Assembly: GCA_035578155.1 (NCBI GenBank)
Contig: JAPWDM010000043.1
Location: 886,919 to 950,918 of the forward strand
From: Brachynemurus nebulosus
Lineage: Eukaryota; Arthropoda; Insecta; Neuroptera; Myrmeleontidae
Direction: 5' to 3'
Length of the DNA: 64,000 bases
Below, in pieces: positions 58,480 through 64,000 of this stretch. How positions within the stretch are numbered: the first letter of the stretch is position 1; every line of letters begins with the position of its first letter. A model generated the notes under the pieces. It was given only the letters and a program-made list of their open reading frames with translations, did no database searches and was not told the DNA's origin. The translations under genes were made by a program, and so were the position numbers.

Positions 58480-58672
58480 AAATCGACCACAACGCGTTGT
58501 GATTATTTAAAATCAGCCACAACACGAAATTCGTGTTGTGGCACTTATAAAAACAGCCACAACGCGTTGTGACTAACTGAAAAAGACCACAACGCGAAAT
58601 TCGCGTCGTGGCTTTTATAAGATTTGACCACAACGCGACGTGGTCATTTAAAAAAGCCACAACGCGTTTTAG
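58480..58672. repeat. CCACAACGCG palindrome cluster in the left arm
   Basis: Six modules start CCACAAC, 30-45 bp apart, and most are self-complementary: CACAACGCGTTGTG, ACACGAAATTCGTGT, CGCGAAATTCGCG, ACGCGACGT. Modules alternate between short and long palindromes separated by TATAAAA or ATTTAAAA. The same cluster appears inverted at 63,872-64,000. It resembles a subterminal transposase-binding array. Confidence 0.85.
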
Positions 58673-59026
58673 AGGGCTTATATTTAGCTGATACAATTGT
58701 CACACGATGGACAGGTTGTTATTCGTCAACTGACGCATAGGATTCAGGATGTTAAATAATAGAAGCCTTTCATTAAATTATTTATTCATTATGAATTCGT
58801 GATTTTACATTAGTAAGCATAACAAAATTATTTCCCGTATAGGTACTGAATTGCAAATTAGTTATTTTTTAGCAATACATAGTCATGTATTAAAATGTGT
58901 TTAAGGGGGCTTAGACCTTTAAGAATAAGCCTGTAAAAGGATTTACGGAAATTCGAATTATTTTCGGAGTTATGATTATTTTTTCCTGTGTACTGTGTAT
59001 CCTTTCAGTGTTAAATTCAAATTTTT

Positions 59027-59105
59027 AACGCGTTCTAGACCGTTAGCTGATGCAATTGTGACATGACGGATAGGTTGTTATTTGTCAACTGGCGCATTGC
59101 AATCA
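59027..59105. repeat. Partial second copy of an arm segment
   Basis: ACGCGTTCTAGACCGTTAGC then GATGCAATTGTGAC..GGATAGGTTGTTAT repeats 58,666-58,735 with substitutions, immediately inside the left arm. It shows an internal duplication of the arm. Confidence 0.65.
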
Positions 59106-59193
59106 AATACCGTTGAATTTGTATTCATTGTTGATTGTTATTTCCAAGTGTAAACATCAGTGCGCTAATCATGGCTAATAAAAAAATGTATTT

Positions 59194-59509
59194 TATGATA
59201 AATTGGATGAGTTTATAAAGACAAATACCGATCGCAGTTTTTTGATTAGTAACGAACGATATCAAACGTTACTTCAAAGAACAAAGGAAACTTGACTTCT
59301 CAAAAAAAGTCATCAACCCCTATCGTCAAAACATTATCGTCGTCTTAAAAGGTATGATATTTTATAAATAAGTGACACGGAAAAATTGATTGAGTATGGA
59401 TGTGATAGTATTTGTTATTCAAAAATCCTTTATTTTAAAGCTGATGAACTGTTTGAAATTTTGGAAAACGCACATATTAACATCGGGCACAAACGAACAC
59501 GAGGTAAGT
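59194..59509 (+). pseudogene. Integrase-like N-terminal fragment (KRBA2/Ginger type)
   Basis: The frame reads YDKLDEFIKTNTDRSFLISN, then HYRRLKRYDIL, then LIEYGCDSICYSKILYFKAD and ELFEILENAHINIGHKRTRG. The pattern of a tyrosine-rich 'RRLKRYDIL' and 'DELFxILxxAHxxxGHxxRxR' is the lead-in to the H2C2 finger of integrases found in KRBA2/SCAND3-like proteins of transposon origin. Two in-frame stops occur. The second Cys pair and the whole DDE core are absent downstream. Confidence 0.65.
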
Positions 59510-59681
59510 AGTAAGTAAACTTACCAAAGAAGTGGAAAATTTTGTCGTTTTAAATTTTTGTCTTTCTAAATCTTTGAAAATGTGCCAAAACCGGTCAGGA
59601 AAAACAAACACAAAAAATGGTTTCATTATCCAACTCAAGATTTCCTACAGTTGAAGCTGGATCTAATGTTTTAGTTAGGGG

Positions 59682-59909
59682 ATGTTGATAGGTGCACGTA
59701 ACGAATTTTTAGTTTCTGAGAATAATTTTATTAAGATTAAGGACGTTCCCTCAACTTCACTAACACTTCGCCTAGCATCGATGCTTTTATCTGGAAGCAG
59801 GCAAGGATTTGTCAGTTGTAATTGCAAAGGACACTGCATTGATAAAAACGCCGTGAGCAGCGGAGCCCCATCACGGAAGTCGAGTTTTTCCTTTCATCTT
59901 CGGTATTGA
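59682..59909 (+). pseudogene. C-terminal tail of the same integrase family
   Basis: DVPSTSLTLRLASMLLSGSR then QGFVSCNCKGHCIDKNAV resembles the family tail, in which 'slReaa..gGQGfxxCxCkxxC' is followed by a Cys-rich segment. Just upstream, VEAGSNVLVRG (another frame) fits the preceding 'vGdnVlVrvp' motif. The Cys-rich end is frameshifted. Together with the piece at 59,194 it marks one gene that lost its middle. Confidence 0.65.
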
Positions 59910-60419
59910 ATGTCTACAAGCGAAATGTAATTGAAAGTCCACAAGCGATTTGTCATTTTGGTGGTTTCAAAACTGATGATGAGGGTCCGGTTGATCAGGG
60001 CTTTAAAAAAAGGTTTTAAGTTTTTTTAAGCCGATAACAGTTAGCAGGGAAAAAGCCAATACAATTCGTACGAGGGCATTCCTACCAATGCTTATCCGCC
60101 AATTGCCTTTGTGCTTTATTTTTAAATATTAAAAAACAAGGAACTTAAATAGTAAATTGGAAGGCTTTTATGAAGATATTTTTTCTTTCCAAAAAAATCC
60201 AAAATTTCTATTTTATAAATAATAAAAATCCAAAATTCCTAATTTATAAATAAACAGTGACTTTAATAACATTTTTAAATTACTTAATATGTACGTATTT
60301 CATTTGTCATAAAAGTAAGTTCACTTTTTTTTAAATTTTTTAAAATTACTATTCGCCTACTTGTATTTAGAATAAAAATAATGCATTTAAAACACATTTA
60401 AAAATAGCATTCAAATCCG

Positions 60420-61040
60420 ATGTAAAAATGGGAGAAGTGGGGAGAAACGTAATGTGGACTCCCTAAAAGGTACTAGTTGGATACTAACTGAATACACGTA
60501 CAAAATTTTAGCCCTCTAGATTTCCTTAGAGAGTCTCTAGACGTGTTAGAAAACAAGCAAAAAAATTAAGGAAATACTGGCGTAAAAATCGTGGGGGTAA
60601 GTGTTAAAAGTTGAAACCTCCAAAAAGCAGTCGCTGGCTATTAACTTAACCTGTACACAAAATTTCAGCCCTCTAGGTTTATTTGGGGAGATTTTGACCC
60701 GAACGAAACTGTCAAAAAACAAGAAAAATCATGTTCTTTTTGGTATAAAAATGGTGGGGGTAAGATTAAAAGTCGAGACCCCCAAAAGGCACCCCCTTGA
60801 AACTAAGTCAATCCCAGTACAAAATTTCAGCCCTCTAGGTTTATTTGGGTGACCTGTGCGAGTGGTACAAACTTCGAAGACGTCGAAAAAGCATGAAATT
60901 GTAGCTTAAAAATGAGGGGGGTGGGGGTAAAATATTGAAACCTCCAAAAAGCAAAACCTAGGTACGAACTCTATCAGCACACCAAATTTCAACCCTCTAC
61001 GTTAATTCTGGGGGGCTGGGGGCGTGTTAGATCCAGCTAA
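60420..61040. repeat. ~160-bp tandem repeat, about four diverged units
   Basis: AAAATTTCAGCCCTCTAGGT or a variant recurs at about 60,505, 60,659, 60,820 and 60,984 (spacing 154-164 bp). Each is preceded by 'gaaacctccaaaaagca' and 'tgggggtaa' blocks. An 83-residue open frame over two units repeats itself and is not a gene. Confidence 0.75.
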
Positions 61041-61317
61041 AATCGTTTTTTCCCCCTGTACTCCCTCCAAATCATCCTAGGAAGCTGAATTTTGGATATG
61101 TTGTAGATAATTCACCGAAACATTATTTCCAATCAGTATGGAAAAGTTTTGTTTTACCGCCCCCCCACCACCCCCTTAAAGGTTGGGTCGGATCAAAAAT
61201 TTTCCCAAAATTTGACCCCACTTTGATAGTATGAGGTGCCCCGAAAATGAGCCTCATTTACCAAATTTCATGTCTTAACTTCCATAGGGGGGCCCTACAC
61301 AAATTAAAAGGTGGCGG

Positions 61318-61320
<3 letters not shown>

Positions 61321-61352
<32 letters not shown>
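61321..61352. repeat. (TA)n microsatellite
   Basis: A short TA run next to GGTGGCGGGAA. Confidence 0.95.
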
Positions 61353-61355
<3 letters not shown>

Positions 61356-61762
61356 CATTTTTTTTTCTACATATTCGTGTTCTACGGGTCCGAAAACGGA
61401 TAGCGCCCCTACTCTCGCCTCTCGCCGTTCTTGTCGTATAGACTGTATAAGTTTAATTTTTTTCAAGGAAAAATTCGACTAAAAATTCAAATGTCGCTCA
61501 AAGAACGTACAGTGCAATTCTAAATGTCATGGTAATAGTTCTTGTAAGAATAAATAGCTTTGTAATATCTATTTCTCATATTCTTATATTCTATAACTCC
61601 ATAAAAAAGATTAATTCATTAATTAAAGTTCCCGAACAAAGTCATAATTTACTAGCTTAAAAATACTGTTAATTAAGTTTTTTTTTTTTTTACTGAGACC
61701 TCGAGCTCTTAAGGGGGTATTCCAGTCAAGAGGCTCGATTTTGAGGTGATATTACGGGCGTA

Positions 61763-61765
<3 letters not shown>

Positions 61766-61792
<27 letters not shown>
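61766..61792. repeat. Poly-A tract
   Basis: A run of about 27 A bases, possibly the tail of an old retroposed copy. The upstream sequence is not recognised. Confidence 0.9.
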
Positions 61793-61793
<1 letters not shown>

Positions 61794-62079
61794 CAGTAAA
61801 CATTTTTAGTATCCGTTTTTTAAATAGCTTTTTACTGATATTTGAAAAGTATAAAATGTCTGAAAATTTAAAAAAAATTCAAAATTGAAATAGGTACAGG
61901 CCGGCAAAATGGGGACTCAAAAAAAGGTGTCTCCTAGTTGACGTGATTTCAACCCTCCTGGGGATCTGAAACATAAAATTTTACTTAATTGATAAGGAAC
62001 GAAAGTTCAAAAAATGACTACAAACCCGCACCATACAAGTGATAAAAATCACCACATAAAAACTTCAAACAACACATAA

Positions 62080-62165
62080 ATGAAATTTAAAAACAATAAA
62101 AATCAAGTCTGACTAGTTTCGACCGTATTAACAGTCAGTTTCAAAAACAAGCAGGCCCAAAAACG
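62080..62165. repeat. Probable Penelope-like terminal sequence
   Basis: GTCTGACTAGTTTCGACC..TTAACAGTCAGTTTCAAAAACA resembles the 'tgactagtttcgac' stretch seen at the ends of Penelope-like elements. It lies at the 3' side of the minus-strand Penelope fragment, which is consistent. Confidence 0.4.
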
Positions 62166-62689
62166 TAGAAAAGTAACATTTAAGAAAACGTTTAAAAATT
62201 GTCAAAGGTAAAATTTTTTTTTGTATAGGGTGTGAAAAAACAGAATCAGAATATATCCACATAGTTACGAAATTCTGTGGTTAATTAAAATTAAAATTAG
62301 ATTGAATCTATACACTTTAAATTTTTAGGGAGGTTTGAACACAAAGAAAATTCAAAAAACCACGCCCAAACATCAGACAAAGAAATTATCGAAAGAATAA
62401 TATAATAGATAAATTCATAGAATACATTTTAATTAAAATGCGAAAAAACGTTGAACAATAAAAGAAAAATTAAAATTTGTAGGAAAAAACTTACAAAATC
62501 ACAGATTGAAAATCAAGGTAACACAAAACTTGTATTAAAAATCAATATTATGAAAATTGTGAACAACGGATGCAAATTACACAAAGCAATGATCAGTAAG
62601 CAAATGACCACCGACGAACATGCACTTACACTGAAACTTGTGACAAAACTCAAAAACGATCGCGCATGAGTTGAACAATACGTAGTGAC

Positions 62690-63227
62690 GTATTGAAATC
62701 ATATAGTTGAGATGTTTCGTTAAGAATAAGGTTGTCCAAAATGACATTTTGTGCTATTCTAAGAACTTCCAAATGATTCATAAGGTTTCCTTTTGTGCAA
62801 CTATGCAGTTTCGAAGCTAGATTCTAGATTGAAAAAGTAATCGGTGTCAATAATGTGCTGAGCTATGGAAGAATGATTCCTGGACTTGGCTGATAAATGG
62901 CTGATAAATGTTCATTATTATACTGGTTACAAATTTTCTACCAGTCTGACCCGTGTAAGATATTCTACAACAGCAGACATATTTATAAATGCCGGATTTG
63001 TTAAGTTTCGGGATCGAGTCCTTAGATTTCACCAACAGGGATGACAAAGTGTTGGATGAAGAAAAACTTAATTTCACGCTGTGATCACGGAAGATTTTAT
63101 TAAACAAACTAGCCTGTTCATTGAAGAAAGGAATTGACGCATAATGGTTTGAGCTTATATTGTTATTGAAAGATACTGCATTGATAAAATTTTGTCTTTT
63201 TAAATGTTTGTTTTTTACTTAATTCTT
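62690..63227 (-). pseudogene. Penelope-like element, GIY-YIG endonuclease fragment
   Basis: The minus-strand frame (63,107-62,847, with similarity on either side) reads SSNTLSSLLVKSKDSIPKLN then SGIYKYVCCCRISYTGQTGR, the GIY..YTG core of the GIY-YIG nuclease that follows the RT in Penelope-like elements. Upstream, NNNISSNHYASIPFFNEQASLFNKI fits the linker. Downstream in another frame (62,690-62,850) is AQHIIDTDYFF, matching the family's 'aHxxdtgHxf'. The RT domain is absent and frames are broken, so the copy is dead. Confidence 0.75.
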
Positions 63228-63504
63228 AATAAACAAGGATGTAGAATTAGTTAAACTTAGCCGATTTAAAAAAAAAATTTTTTTCATAAAATGGCGTCCC
63301 TTAAAAAAAAATCATTTTTTCGCCTCCTTTTTTCAACTTGGAAAAGTTTTTAAGAATAGTAAAAGATTTAATTCCAAAAACCCCTACGTGGAACCAATTT
63401 TGATAGTATTAAGAAGGTCTGTACTAAATTTCAAGTAAGTGCATTAGAATATGAGGTATGTCAACCGTATCGAAAAAGCAGTTTCGAGTAATTTATAATA
63501 TATT

Positions 63505-64000
63505 AAAAATTTGAATTTAACACTGAAAGGATACACAGTACACAGGAAAAAATAACCATAACTCCGAAAATAATTCGAATTTCCGTAAATCCTTTTACAG
63601 GCTTATTCTTAAAGGTCTAAGCTCCCTTAAACAGATTTTAATACATGACTATGTATTGCTAAAAAATAACTAATTTGCAATTCAGTACCTATACGGGAAA
63701 TAATTTTGTTATGCTTACTAATGTAAGATCACGAATTCATAATGAATAAATAATTTAATGAAAGGCTTCTATTATTTAACATCCTGAATCCTATGCGTCA
63801 GTTGACGAATAACAACCTGTCCATCGTGTGACAATTGTATCAGCTAAATATAAGCCCTCTAAAACGCGTTGTGGCTTTTTTAAATGACCACGTCGCGTTG
63901 TGGTCAAATCTTATGAAAGCCACGACGCAAATTTCGTATCGTGGTCTTTTTGAGTTAGTCACAACGCGTTGTGGCTGTTTTTATGAGTGCCACAACACGA
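63505..64000. repeat. Right inverted arm of the large element (cut by window end)
   Basis: It is the reverse complement of 58,519-59,026 with scattered differences. It ends in the window inside the CCACAACGCG cluster, so the outer ~50-80 bp and the target duplication are not visible. Confidence 0.88.

Larger units (their letters stand above)
58470..64000. mobile_element. Large element with >490-bp terminal inverted repeats (right end off window)
   Basis: The segment 58,519-59,026 is inverted at 63,505-64,000 and the pairing continues to the last base, so the right terminus lies beyond the window. The arms share CACTGAAAGGATACACAGTA, GCAATTCAGTACCTATACGG and AACCTGTCCATCGTGTGACA. At their outer side is a cluster of CCACAACGCG palindromes. 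The interior (~4.5 kb) holds a decayed KRBA2/Ginger-like integrase, a ~160-bp tandem repeat, microsatellites and a Penelope-like fragment. I infer a cut-and-paste element that lost its transposase. The superfamily is open. Confidence 0.75.

Noticed and set aside
60601..60852. 83-codon open frame with internal repeat as a small protein
   Set aside because: It is two units of the ~160-bp tandem repeat that happen to stay open.

Overview
This window is AT-rich, repeat-packed DNA from an animal nuclear genome. It is most likely an insect: it holds several hAT-type elements, PIF/Harbinger, piggyBac and Tc1/mariner-type MITEs, a non-LTR retrotransposon with a restriction-like endonuclease, a Penelope-type fragment, many (TA)n tracts, and a gene desert around one convincing host exon. 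I cannot name the species. There are no bacterial operons, no CRISPR array and no rRNA genes.

Layout. 1-5.3 kb: a 2.7 kb unit with 20-bp inverted ends (279-2995) carries two tandem arrays. One is a ~102-bp repeat whose units contain a heat-shock-element pattern, the other a ~266-bp satellite; a hAT MITE (3454-4560) follows. 5.3-12 kb: a TIR element with a hAT MITE nested in it, a tRNA-like sequence, a probable solo LTR, a TAA-flanked MITE and a foldback. 12.3-15.3 kb: a broken PIF/Harbinger transposon with a nested MITE. 15-24.5 kb: small MITEs (hAT, piggyBac, pogo-like) and a duplicated foldback. 24.8-29.2 kb: nested elements around a hAT relic.

29,938-30,141 is the terminal coding exon of a membrane protein and the only well-supported host coding sequence. 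31.9-33.5 kb and 39.5-40.5 kb are giant foldback elements whose ends both read ACAAGGrGA. Between them (33.9-38.2 kb, minus strand) lies a nearly complete RLE-type non-LTR retrotransposon in two overlapping, frameshifted ORFs. 42-45.5 kb: an old interspersed repeat and a decayed DUF4371-type hAT transposase.

45.7-51.4 kb: a TIR-bounded composite that contains a 2.3 kb TIR element, which in turn contains a palindrome with ~222-bp arms. 51.4-58.3 kb: two neighbouring hAT elements, each with a perfect 8-bp target duplication. The second has an intact 639-residue transposase and is the best candidate for a recently active element. 58.5 kb to the window end: a large element with inverted arms over 490 bp, subterminal CCACAACGCG palindrome clusters, a decayed KRBA2/Ginger-like integrase and a Penelope-like GIY-YIG fragment.

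The parts do not form a pathway. They record repeated rounds of transposon insertion, often one inside another. The observations most worth follow-up are the heat-shock-element satellite, the long-inverted-repeat element at the right end, the paired ACAAGGrGA foldbacks, the 222-bp palindrome and the orphan terminal exon.
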